DNA from: LMUY01 sp965199105
Lineage (GTDB): Bacteria; Pseudomonadota; Alphaproteobacteria; Acetobacterales; Acetobacteraceae
Assembly (NCBI GenBank): GCA_965199105.1
Contig: CBDAQO010000002.1
Location: 496,001 to 560,000, forward strand
Length of the DNA stretch: 64,000 bases
Direction of reading: 5' to 3'
Of this stretch, positions 10,220 through 18,229 are shown in pieces (position 1 is the first letter of the stretch; each line of letters begins with the position of its first letter). The translations under genes and the position numbers were made by a program. The notes below the pieces were generated by a model. It made no database searches. It saw only the letters and a program-made list of their open reading frames with translations, and was not told the DNA's origin.

Positions 10220-10872
10220 CGCTGCGCCGAGTGGTGGGGGTGCGGCGGCGCTGGCTGCTGGCGGCGCCGGCTTGGTTGGCGGGGTGCAGCGTGTTGCCCA
10301 GCCGGCCCTACCTGGACCAGCGCGAGTGGCCGCTGTCCGTGCGCCGCCCGGTGAGCCTGCCGCTGTTGCCGCAGGGCCCGACCCTGCTGGTGCGCACGCT
10401 GCGTGCGGCGCCCGGGCTCGAGACGCGCGGGCTCCAGACGCTGGACGCAGATGGCAGCATCCACACGGCGTTTTACGAGCAATGGAACGTGCCGCCGGGC
10501 GAGGCGGTGGAGGACGACCTGCGTCGCTGGCTTGAGGCGGCGGGGCTGTTTGCCGCCGTGCTGGCGCCGGGCACGCAGGCGGCGGCCGACTTGGCGCTGG
10601 AGGGCGAGTTGCAGAGCCTGGTGGCGGTGCCGGAGCGGGGGGTGAGCCGGGCCGCGCTGGGCATCACCCTGCTCGACCTGCATCCGGCACCGATCCAGGT
10701 GCTGCTGCAGACCGAGGTGACGGCGCAGGCGGCGCTGGCGGGGACGGCGCCGGAGCAAGTGGCGCAGTCCGGGCAGGCGGCAGTGGCGGCGCTGCTGACG
10801 GCGGTGGAGCAGCGCGTGGCTGCCGCTTTGCCAACGGCGACGACTGCCTTGGTGACGCGCCGGCAGCGGTGA
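10216..10872 (+). CDS. ABC-type transport auxiliary lipoprotein
   Basis: A 218-residue lipoprotein of the ABC_trans_aux (PqiC-like) family. The signal peptide ends with lipobox LAGC and lipidated Cys24. Conserved features include the Tyr-Gln-Trp segment FYEQWNVPPG, found in the family as a binding surface for the MCE complex. Its position directly after the MCE gene, overlapping by four bases, makes it the probable outer-membrane partner of this transporter. It converges on the MFS gene with a 12-base gap. Confidence 0.85.
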   Translation: MTLRRVVGVRRRWLLAAPAWLAGCSVLPSRPYLDQREWPLSVRRPVSLPLLPQGPTLLVRTLRAAPGLETRGLQTLDADGSIHTAFYEQWNVPPGEAVEDDLRRWLEAAGLFAAVLAPGTQAAADLALEGELQSLVAVPERGVSRAALGITLLDLHPAPIQVLLQTEVTAQAALAGTAPEQVAQSGQAAVAALLTAVEQRVAAALPTATTALVTRRQR

Positions 10873-10884
10873 CGGTGGCCGCGG

Positions 10885-12117
10885 TCAGGCCGGCTCGGCG
10901 GGGGGGATTGGCCGGCTGCGGGGCCAGGCCAGCAGCAGCGACAGCAACAGCGCCACCAGCACCGCCGCGCACAGCCAGGTGAACCCGGCGCGCAGCAGCA
11001 CGCCACCCACCATGCCGCCGATGGTGGCGCCGACCGAGGTGGCGGCGTTCAGCAGGCCGACGCTCTCGGCGCGATGCGCGGGGGACAGCGTGACGGCCAG
11101 GGTGTTGCTGGCCACCGAGAGCAGCGGCCAGACAGTCTGGGTGGCGCCGAAGCAGATCAGGATCGGCCACACCGCGCTGCCGCGGGCCATCCAGGCGCCG
11201 AGCAGCATGCCGAGCAGGAGCAGCGCGCGCATGGCGAGGCCGGCGCTCAACACCAGGCGGGGACCGAAGCGGGCGTCCCATCGGCCGACCTGGCGGTAGA
11301 GCAGCAGGCTGATGCCGACACCCACCGCATAGGCCGTGGTGGGCAGGGTGGTGGCCGCGTGGAAACCGCGCACCAAGGCGGGCGCGAACATCACCGACAG
11401 GCCGTTGGTGGCGGTGTAGGACAGCAGCCATGCGGCCAGGAACCAGGCCAGCGGGCTGTGGCGAAGCCCGCCGAACGCCGCCGCGGTGACCCGGTGCAGC
11501 GAGCGTTGCGGGCCCATGGGAACGCCGTCGCCAGCGCGGGAGGGGCGCAGCGCCAGGGTCGGGCGCTCGACCTTGACCACCGGATCGGGCGCGGTGGCGA
11601 GCGCCACCGGGATGGCCAGCAGCAACAGGGCGGCGCCCAGCAGCATGGCGGCGCCGACATGGGCCAGGCCGAGCACGCCCGCCAGCAGCAGGCCGAACAA
11701 CTGCCCGCCGCTGACGCAGGCCTGCAGCGTGCCGATGCGGGCGTCCCAGCGCGGCTGCGGCTCCACCTCGACGATGAACATGGTGCTGACCGTGCTGGCG
11801 CTGGAGACGCCGAGGCCGACCAGGGCGGCGGTGAGCATGTGCTGCGCAAGGCCGCCGGGCAGGCGGTGCAGCAGCATCCCGAGCGCGCCGAGGGCGAGGC
11901 CGGCGGCCAGGGTGTAGCGGTGGCCGCGGTGGCGGTCGCTCCAGGCGCCGATGAAGGGCGCGGCGATGCCGGACGCGGCGAACGCGGCATAGGTGAAGCC
12001 GGCGGTAGGGCCGGGTGCGGCCGATAGCGGCAGGACGATGGGCAGCAGGCCGCTCTGCACGCAGCCGAGCAGCACATAGCAGGCGAGCCAGCTCGAGGGG
12101 CTCAGCCTGGCCAGCAT
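10885..12117 (-). CDS. MFS transporter
   Basis: A 410-residue major facilitator with about 12 hydrophobic segments and a GAWSDRHRGHR loop matching motif A between TM2 and TM3. It is similar in size to sugar-efflux or drug-efflux MFS proteins, but no substrate can be assigned. Its ATG is 8 bases from the stop of the upstream MlaF-type gene, so it is probably the last gene of the alr-mlaE-mlaF transcription unit. Confidence 0.8.
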   Translation of the reverse strand: MLARLSPSSWLACYVLLGCVQSGLLPIVLPLSAAPGPTAGFTYAAFAASGIAAPFIGAWSDRHRGHRYTLAAGLALGALGMLLHRLPGGLAQHMLTAALVGLGVSSASTVSTMFIVEVEPQPRWDARIGTLQACVSGGQLFGLLLAGVLGLAHVGAAMLLGAALLLLAIPVALATAPDPVVKVERPTLALRPSRAGDGVPMGPQRSLHRVTAAAFGGLRHSPLAWFLAAWLLSYTATNGLSVMFAPALVRGFHAATTLPTTAYAVGVGISLLLYRQVGRWDARFGPRLVLSAGLAMRALLLLGMLLGAWMARGSAVWPILICFGATQTVWPLLSVASNTLAVTLSPAHRAESVGLLNAATSVGATIGGMVGGVLLRAGFTWLCAAVLVALLLSLLLAWPRSRPIPPAEPA

Positions 12118-12125
12118 CGGCGCCG

Positions 12126-12899
12126 CTACTTTCGCAGTTCCATCTGGATCGGGCCGTCGCGGCGGCCGTGGGTGAACTGGTCAACCACCTCGCTGCCGCT
12201 CTGCAGCAGGCCGGCGGCGGGGCCCTCCCAGACGATGCGGCCGCGGTGCAGCATGGCGGCGCGGTCGCCGATGCGCACGGCGCTGGCCATGTCGTGGGTG
12301 ATGGCGACGGCGGTGGAGCCGAGGCGCTTGACGCAGTCCACGATCAGCCCGTCGATCACGGCGCCCATGATGGGGTCGAGGCCGGTGGTGGGCTCGTCGA
12401 AGAACAGGATGTCGGGTTGGGCGGCGATGGCGCGGGCGAGGCCGACGCGCTTCTGCATGCCGCCGGAGAGTTCGGCGGGGGCGAGGTCTCCCACGCTGGC
12501 GGCGAGGCCGACCTGGCTCAGGACCTCGCCGGCGCGTTCGCGGGCGGCGCTGCGGGGCATGGCCTGCTGGGCCAGCAGTCCGAAGGCGACGTTTTCCCAA
12601 ACCGGCAGGCTGTCGAACAGCGCGCCACCCTGGAACAGCATGCCGATGTGCTGGTTGACCGCGTCACGCTGCCGCCGGGTCATGCGCAGGACGTCGCGGC
12701 CGTCGATCTCGATGCTGCCGGCGTCGGGTTCGACCAGGCCGAGGATGGATTTCAGCAGCACGGACTTGCCGGTGCCGGAGCCGCCGATGACGACCATGGA
12801 GGTGCCGGGCATGACGTCGAGGTCGACGCCGTCGAGCACGATCTTGGCGCCGAAGGACTTCTTCAGCCCGCGGATACGGATCTTGGGAGTGGCGGTCAT
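12126..12899 (-). CDS. MlaF-type ABC transporter ATP-binding protein
   Basis: A 257-residue ATPase closer to canonical MlaF/Ttg2A than the one at 8.5 kb. It has Walker A GGSGTGKS (39-46), signature LSGGMQKR, Walker B LFFDEPTTGLDP and switch ITHDM. With the permease at 13.05-13.84 kb it forms half of an MCE-type lipid transporter; the substrate-binding MCE subunit is not next to it. An in-frame Met 9 codons upstream falls in repeat-like sequence, so 12899 is chosen. Confidence 0.9.
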   Translation of the reverse strand: MTATPKIRIRGLKKSFGAKIVLDGVDLDVMPGTSMVVIGGSGTGKSVLLKSILGLVEPDAGSIEIDGRDVLRMTRRQRDAVNQHIGMLFQGGALFDSLPVWENVAFGLLAQQAMPRSAARERAGEVLSQVGLAASVGDLAPAELSGGMQKRVGLARAIAAQPDILFFDEPTTGLDPIMGAVIDGLIVDCVKRLGSTAVAITHDMASAVRIGDRAAMLHRGRIVWEGPAAGLLQSGSEVVDQFTHGRRDGPIQMELRK

Positions 12900-12928
12900 G
12901 CAATCAAATGGATCGCAACCATACAAAG

Positions 12929-12961
12929 CCCTCTCCCTCCGGGAGAGGGTTGGGTGAGGGG
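12929..12961. repeat. REP-like palindrome, CCCTCTCCC family
   Basis: CCCTCTCCC-TCC-GGGAGAGGG hairpin followed by TTGGGTGAGGGG. It lies between the MlaE and MlaF genes. Related hairpins occur at 13001, 19704, 20133 and 29050. Confidence 0.75.
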
Positions 12962-13000
12962 AGCGCCACCGTGATCTGCTAGGAGATCGCCCCCGCTGCC

Positions 13001-13040
13001 TTCACCCCGGTCCTCTCCCAGAGGGAGAAGGCTGGTGAAG
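13001..13040. repeat. REP-like palindrome, CCCTCTCCC family
   Basis: TTCACC ... CCTCTCCC-AGA-GGGAGAAGG ... GGTGAA, a nested inverted repeat immediately downstream of the MlaE stop. With the copy at 12929 it forms an opposed pair about 40 bp apart inside an apparent operon. Confidence 0.7.
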
Positions 13041-13052
13041 CAGGTGTTGGAC

Positions 13053-13835
13053 TCAGCGGGCAAAGAATAGCTCGGTCAGCACGTAGTCGCTGGAGAGGAT
13101 GAGGATGGAGGCGACGACCACGGCCGCGGTGGTGGCGGCGCCCACGCCCTCGGCGCCGCCGCGGCTGTTGTAGCCGTGGTAGCAGCCCATCAGCGCGATG
13201 AGGAAGCCGAACACGGCGGCCTTGGCGAGGCCGCTCACCACGTCGGCGGTGGTGACGAAGCCGAACGTGTCGTTGAGGTAGAGGTTGGCGTTGAGGCCGA
13301 GCTTGATGGTGGCGATGATGTAGCCGCCCATGACGCCCAGGATGTCGGCCACCACGACCAGCAGCGGCAGCGCCAGGATGCCGGCCAGCAGGCGGGGGGC
13401 CACCAGGTATTTCATCGGGTTGGTGGAGAGCGTGGTGAGCGCGTCGATTTGGTCGGTGACGCGCATGGTGCCGAGTTCGGCGGCCATGGCGGCGCCGACC
13501 CGGCCGGCGACCATGAGGCCGGCCAGCACGGGCCCCAGTTCGCGCACCACGGAGAGCACCACGATGGAGGCGACGGCACTTTCGGCGTTGAAGCGGGAGA
13601 AGCCGGTGAACGATTGCAGCGCGATCACCATGCCGGAGAAGATGGCGGTGAGCGCCACCACGGGCAGGCTGAAGAAGCTGAACTCGACAAAGGCGCGGGC
13701 CAGCATGCGGCCGTAGAGCGGCGGGCGGACCAAATGCGACAGGCCGGCCACGGCGAACACCGCCACGCGCCCGGCCCCGGCGCACATGGCCAACAGCGCG
13801 CGGCCGAGCACGGCCAGCAGGTCGAGCGCGATCAC
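13053..13835 (-). CDS. MlaE-type ABC permease
   Basis: A 260-residue MlaE/Ttg2B permease with family signature VVRELGPVLAGLMVAGRVGAAMAAELGTM and five or six membrane helices. Its GTG start overlaps the TGA of alr (GTGA). It pairs with the ATPase at 12.1-12.9 kb. An alr-mlaE-mlaF order recurs in Rhodospirillales, so this is likely the housekeeping lipid-asymmetry transporter of the cell, with its MCE subunit elsewhere; that last point is inference. Confidence 0.9.
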   Translation of the reverse strand: MIALDLLAVLGRALLAMCAGAGRVAVFAVAGLSHLVRPPLYGRMLARAFVEFSFFSLPVVALTAIFSGMVIALQSFTGFSRFNAESAVASIVVLSVVRELGPVLAGLMVAGRVGAAMAAELGTMRVTDQIDALTTLSTNPMKYLVAPRLLAGILALPLLVVVADILGVMGGYIIATIKLGLNANLYLNDTFGFVTTADVVSGLAKAAVFGFLIALMGCYHGYNSRGGAEGVGAATTAAVVVASILILSSDYVLTELFFAR

Positions 13836-14926
13836 CGGTAGACGCGCTGGTGGCGGGCGCCGAGCGAGGTGAGGATTTCATAGCCATTGGTGCCGGCCTG
13901 TTCGGCCAGCCCGTCCACCCCGTCCGAGCCCAGCAGGTCGAGCCAGTCGCCTTGTTGCAGGGTGGGGCTGGCGGTGGCGTCGAAGGTGGCGAGGTCCATG
14001 GAGACGCGACCTACCAGCGGGAGCGGCTGGTCGTCAAAGTAGGCGGTGGCGCGGTTGCTCAGGGAGCGCAGGTAGCCGTCGGCGTACCCGACCGAGAGGG
14101 TGGCGATGCGGCTGGGCTGGGCGGCGCGCCAGGTGGCGTTGTAGCCCACGGTGTCGCCGGGTTGGAGGTCGCGGAGCTGCAGCACCCGGGCGCGCAGGCG
14201 AATGACCGGTCGTTGCGGGTTGGGCCGGCCCGGCGTGGGGTTGACGCCAAACAGCGCGGCGCCGGGCCGGGCGAGGTCGGAGCGGAAGGCGGGGCCGAGG
14301 AACACGCCGGAGGAGTTGGCGATGGAGCGGGGCGCCGGCGGTAGGCGGGCGCAGGCGGCGGCGAAGCGGGTGCGCTGGAGCTCGTTGATGGGGTCGGCCG
14401 GGTCTTCGGCGGAGGCCAGGTGGGTCATGACGTAGCGCAACTCGATGGCCTCGAGCCGGTCGGGGCTGGCGGCGAGGGTGCCCACTTCGGCCGGGCTGAG
14501 GCCGAGGCGGTGCATGCCGGTGTCGACATGCAGCAGTGCCGGCAGGCGGCGGCCGAGCGCGCGGGCGTGGGCGGACCAGCGGTCGATTTCGGCGAGCGAG
14601 CCGAGGGCGGGGAGCAGGTCGTGGTCGGTGAACTCGGCCTCGTAGCCGGGCCAGAGGCCGTTCAGCACGCAGAGCATGGCGCCGGGCAGCAGCGGGCGCA
14701 GGGCGATGGCCTCGGCGGGGTGGGCGGTAAAGAAGTGGCGGCAGCCGGCGTCGAACAGGGCGGGGGCGACGGTGGTGGCGCCGAGGCCGTACGCGTCCGC
14801 CTTGACGACGGCGGCGGTGGGGCCGCGCTGCAGCGAGCGCCAGTTGGCGACGATGGCGGGGAGGGAGATTTCCAGGCGCAGCGGGTGCGGCAAGGTGGGG
14901 GTCAAGCGCGCGCTCCGTGCTGGCAC
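13832..14926 (-). CDS. alr: Alanine racemase
   Basis: PLP enzyme converting L- to D-alanine for peptidoglycan. Lys42 in VVKADAYGLG is the PLP Schiff-base lysine; Tyr262 in VGYNATW is the second catalytic base; FGVNP and VGRVSMD are further family motifs. The 364-residue length is normal for Alr. The reading frame is open upstream into a repeat element, so the start was placed at GTG 14926; TTG 14905 is an alternative. The stop overlaps the start of the MlaE gene. Confidence 0.93.
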   Translation of the reverse strand: MPARSARLTPTLPHPLRLEISLPAIVANWRSLQRGPTAAVVKADAYGLGATTVAPALFDAGCRHFFTAHPAEAIALRPLLPGAMLCVLNGLWPGYEAEFTDHDLLPALGSLAEIDRWSAHARALGRRLPALLHVDTGMHRLGLSPAEVGTLAASPDRLEAIELRYVMTHLASAEDPADPINELQRTRFAAACARLPPAPRSIANSSGVFLGPAFRSDLARPGAALFGVNPTPGRPNPQRPVIRLRARVLQLRDLQPGDTVGYNATWRAAQPSRIATLSVGYADGYLRSLSNRATAYFDDQPLPLVGRVSMDLATFDATASPTLQQGDWLDLLGSDGVDGLAEQAGTNGYEILTSLGARHQRVYR

Positions 14927-14969
14927 GGTGGAGTGTAGCGCGCGGGTGGCGGGGGGAGCTAGCGGGTGG

Positions 14970-15091
14970 CTAGTGTCCTGGTTCTGAGCTTCGTAGGCGA
15001 CCCTCAGGGACACTAGCTCCTTGTTTTCAAGTGGCCTGCGTCTCTCTGAAGTCCATCGCGAGGGCGACGAACTTCGGAGGCAGGACACTAG
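14970..15091. repeat. MITE-like element with CTAGTGTCC termini
   Basis: A 122-bp non-coding element. The left end reads CTAGTGTCCTG and the right end CAGGACACTAG, an 11-bp perfect terminal inverted repeat, with more similarity inside (GAGCTTCGT versus AAGTTCGT). A third inverted copy, GGACACTAG, occurs at 15008-15016, dividing it into two modules. The terminal CTA at 15088-15090 is the stop codon of the neighbouring esterase gene. No transposase is present, so this is a non-autonomous or relic element. Confidence 0.6.
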
Positions 15092-16383
15092 GGAGGCGCG
15101 ACGTAGCCCTGCCACAGCCATACCAGTGCGGCCGGCAGGGTTTGGGCGATGGTGGCGCGATCGACGTGGAAGGCGTTGCGGGCGAACACGAACTGGTAGC
15201 GGTAGCCCTTGGCGGCGAGCACGCGGGCCATGTCCTCGTCCGCCAGCACCCAGTCGTGCATGCCGTCGGGCATGTTGGCGGCGGGATAGAACAGGTCGTG
15301 GTCGCCGACTTCGAACCACATGCGGATGGGCTTGCGCGGGCTGCTCGGGATCAGCGGTGCGCCGGTGGGCGGGGTGGGGGAGCTGGCGGCGGGCGCGCCG
15401 GTCCAGGCGTCATGGTATTCCCAGGCGCCGCCGCGCAACGCCGGGTCGTGCGGCCATTGCTGGTTCACCATGGTGGGGGAGTAGGCCAGCACGCGGTGAT
15501 ACAGCTCGGGGTGGAACCAGGCCATGGTGAAGGCGGCCGCCCCGCTCGAGCTGATGCCCATGGTGGCGCGGCCGTCCGGGTCCTTGGTGAGGCGGACGCC
15601 GGCGTTGCGCTCCACCTCCGGCAGCACCTCGCGCTCCACCCACTCGGCGTAGGCGCCGGAGACGGTGTCGTATTCGCGGCCGCGCTCGCTGCCCTGCGCG
15701 TCCTGCCCGCCGGCGGCGATGCCGATGGCCACCATCGGCGGCAGGCGGTGCTGCTGGATGAGGCTGTCGAGGGCGGCGAACAGGTCCCGCCCCGGGTAGG
15801 CGCCGGCTTGGCTGCCGTCGCCGAACACGAGGAAGGGGGCGGCGCTGCCGGGCTGGTAGCCGGGGGGCACGTAGACGTCGACGGTGCGGGCCCAGTCGCC
15901 GGGGTGGCTGGCGGTGATGCGGAGGTGGGAGGGGTCGCCGGGCGCGGTCTGGGCGGCGGCGATGGCGCCGTTGGGGCAGCCGGGCGGGTCGTCGCGGATC
16001 ACGCCGGGGGTGAAGATGGTGCCGGTGGGCGAGCCGAGGGTGAAGGAGTGGATGGTGCCGTGCGGTGCCGCGGGTGCGGCGGCCAGTTCCGGGGCGGCGG
16101 GATGGGTGGGGCCGATGATGAAGTTACCCTCGGCGCCGGGCGGCGGCAGGGTGCCGTCCGGCAACTCGCGCGCGGGGGGATAGCCGGCGCCGAGCGGGTT
16201 GCGCGTGGGTGGCACGCTGCGCTGGTCCAGCCCGGCGGTGTCGATGAAGAACGGCGCCGCCGGGTCGGTGGTGTTGGCGCCCTGTGGCACCGCGCCGCCG
16301 CCGCGTGGGCAGGCCGGCTGTGCCTGTGCCACGGAACAGAGCCAGGCGAGCGAGAGGACGGCGCCGGCGGCTGCTTGGTTTAT
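15088..16383 (-). CDS. Secreted esterase D-like (alpha/beta hydrolase)
   Basis: Putative esterase of the enterochelin-esterase/esterase D fold. It has nucleophile motif GISSSG about 260 residues in, an acidic GDHD later, and a His in the final segment (NAFHVD), giving a plausible Ser-Asp-His triad. A GTG at 16332 would start inside the end of a signal peptide. The preceding in-frame codons encode a hydrophobic stretch ending AWLCSVAQAQ, a good signal peptide, but the only start candidates are non-standard (ATA at 16383, ACG before it), preceded by AGGAA. The stop codon is contributed by the adjacent repeat. Confidence 0.7.
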   Translation of the reverse strand: MNQAAAGAVLSLAWLCSVAQAQPACPRGGGAVPQGANTTDPAAPFFIDTAGLDQRSVPPTRNPLGAGYPPARELPDGTLPPPGAEGNFIIGPTHPAAPELAAAPAAPHGTIHSFTLGSPTGTIFTPGVIRDDPPGCPNGAIAAAQTAPGDPSHLRITASHPGDWARTVDVYVPPGYQPGSAAPFLVFGDGSQAGAYPGRDLFAALDSLIQQHRLPPMVAIGIAAGGQDAQGSERGREYDTVSGAYAEWVEREVLPEVERNAGVRLTKDPDGRATMGISSSGAAAFTMAWFHPELYHRVLAYSPTMVNQQWPHDPALRGGAWEYHDAWTGAPAASSPTPPTGAPLIPSSPRKPIRMWFEVGDHDLFYPAANMPDGMHDWVLADEDMARVLAAKGYRYQFVFARNAFHVDRATIAQTLPAALVWLWQGYVAPP

Positions 16384-16525
16384 CGTCGCGGTTCCTTGGT
16401 TGGCCTCGCGCCGACGCTATGGCCGCGCCGTCCGCGCCGTCAACCACGCGGGTTGGGCGCGGTTTGTAATGGAGCGGGGCCGGCCCAATGTCCGCTACGT
16501 CCGCGATGAGGGAACCCGCGCCGCC

Positions 16526-17863
16526 ATGACCAAGCAGCTCCATCTTGGCGCCTTCATGCGCCCCGTCAGCATCCACACCGCCTGGTGGCGCTACCCGGGC
16601 AGCGAGCCGGACGCGAACTTCAACTTCGGCCACCTGAAGCGCTTCGCTCAGACGCTCGAGCGCGGTCGGTTCGACGCGTTCTTCATGGCCGACCATCTGG
16701 CGGTGCTGAACATGCCGATCGACGCGCTCAAGCGCAGCGCCACCGTCACCTCGTTCGACCCGCTGACGCTGCTGCCGGCGCTGGCGGTGGTGACCGAGCG
16801 GCTGGGGCTGGTGGCCACCGCGTCCACCACGTTCGAGCAGCCCTACATCATTGCGCGCAAGTTCGCCTCGCTGGACCATCTGAGCCAGGGGCGGGCCGGT
16901 TGGAACATCGTCACCACCGCCAACCCGGACGCGGCGCTGAACTTCGGCATGACCGACCAGATGGAGCACGACGAGCGCTATCGCCGGGCGCGCGAGTTCT
17001 ACGACGTGGTGACCGGGCTGTGGGATAGCTGGGCGGACGACGCGTTCATCCGCGACGTCGACAGCGGCGTATTCTTCGACCCGGCGAAGCTGCACGTGTT
17101 GAACCACAAGGGGCCGCATCTGTCGGTGCGGGGGCCGCTGAACGTCGCGCGGTCGCCGCAGGGCTGGCCGGTGATCGTGCAGGCCGGCGCCTCCGAGGCG
17201 GGGCGGCAACTGGCGGCAGAGACGGCCGAGATGGTGTTCGCCAGCGCGCTGACCATCGCGGAGGGCCGGGCCTACTGCGCCGACGTGAAGGGGCGCATGG
17301 CGCGGATCGGGCGCAACCCGGAGCATCTGAAGGTGCTGCCCGGGGTGCTGGTGATCGTGGGCGAGACGCGGGCGGAGGCGGAGGCGAAGCATGCCACGCT
17401 GGACAGCCTGGTGCACACCGACAGCGCGCTGCCCAACCTGTCGATGCGGCTCGGGGTCGATGCGTCCAAGTTCGCGCTGGACGCGCCGCTGCCGCCGATG
17501 CCGGAGACCAACGCGGGCAAGAGCGGGCAGCGCGCGCTGATCGAGCTGGCGACGCGGGAGGGGCTCACGGTGCGCCAGCTTGCGCAGCGGGTCGGTGGGT
17601 TTGGCGGGCTGACCATGGTGGGCACGGCGAGCATGATCGCCGACGAGATGGAGGCGTGGCTGCAAAGCGGGGCCTGCGACGGGTTCAACGTGATGTTCCC
17701 GTTCTTGCCGGCCGGACTGGACGACTTCGTGGACCAGGTGGTGCCGGAGCTGCAGCGCCGGGGAGTGTTCCGGCGGGAGTATGCGGGGGTGACGTTGCGC
17801 GAGAACCTGGGTCTGCCGCGGCCGGGCAACCGCTTCTTCGAGCAGCGTCAGGCGGCGGAGTGA
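16526..17863 (+). CDS. LLM-class flavin-dependent monooxygenase (NtaA/SnaA/DszA group)
   Basis: A 445-residue bacterial-luciferase-like FMNH2-dependent monooxygenase. It begins LHLGAFMRPVSIHTAWWRYP, typical of the NtaA/SnaA/DszA/SoxA group, and contains WNIVTTANPDAALNFG and QAGASEAGRQLAAE flavin-binding segments. Family members attack aminopolycarboxylates, sulfur heterocycles or dimethyl sulfide; which applies cannot be told. A flavin reductase is not adjacent. Divergent from the esterase with about 140 bp between; an upstream in-frame ATG at 16469 is possible but less likely. Confidence 0.87.
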   Translation: MTKQLHLGAFMRPVSIHTAWWRYPGSEPDANFNFGHLKRFAQTLERGRFDAFFMADHLAVLNMPIDALKRSATVTSFDPLTLLPALAVVTERLGLVATASTTFEQPYIIARKFASLDHLSQGRAGWNIVTTANPDAALNFGMTDQMEHDERYRRAREFYDVVTGLWDSWADDAFIRDVDSGVFFDPAKLHVLNHKGPHLSVRGPLNVARSPQGWPVIVQAGASEAGRQLAAETAEMVFASALTIAEGRAYCADVKGRMARIGRNPEHLKVLPGVLVIVGETRAEAEAKHATLDSLVHTDSALPNLSMRLGVDASKFALDAPLPPMPETNAGKSGQRALIELATREGLTVRQLAQRVGGFGGLTMVGTASMIADEMEAWLQSGACDGFNVMFPFLPAGLDDFVDQVVPELQRRGVFRREYAGVTLRENLGLPRPGNRFFEQRQAAE

Positions 17864-17881
17864 GCGCGGATCAACCAGGCG

Positions 17882-18199
17882 ATGGTCGTATTGAGTGCCC
17901 ACACACGTCGCGAAATGGGCCGGCGGGGTATCACGCTCGCCGACATTGAGGCGGCATTGGCGGCGCCGGATTTAACTAACGGCCCATTGGGACAGGGGCG
18001 TCAAACTTTGATCAGAACCAACTATGATCCGGAGGCCGACGTGCGACACGTCGGGTTTGGTCCCGAGGACGCGCGATCCGACACCGCCGCCGAAGTGGCA
18101 CCGGGCGTCTAGGTCGAACTCGACCCGGACGGTGTGCCAATCGGCATTGAGGTCACGTCGGCCCGGGCGCGGGCGATGCGGGTTGCCTCTGCCGCCTGA
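17882..18199 (+). pseudogene. Broken DUF4258 / DUF2283 fusion remnant
   Basis: Residues 1-32 (LSAHTRREMGRRGITLADIEAAL) match the start of DUF4258 proteins. From residue 47 the same frame switches to DUF2283 sequence (NYDPEADVRHVGF ... AEVAPGV), is interrupted by TAG at 18110-18112, and resumes with VELDPDGVPIGIEV to a TGA at 18197. DUF4258 and DUF2283 genes are normally separate neighbours, often regarded as toxin-antitoxin-like. Loss of the DUF4258 C-terminus, in-frame joining, and the internal stop together indicate decay. Confidence 0.55.
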
Positions 18200-18229
18200 C
18201 GGGCAGCGCAGGATCGTCGTACTAGATAT

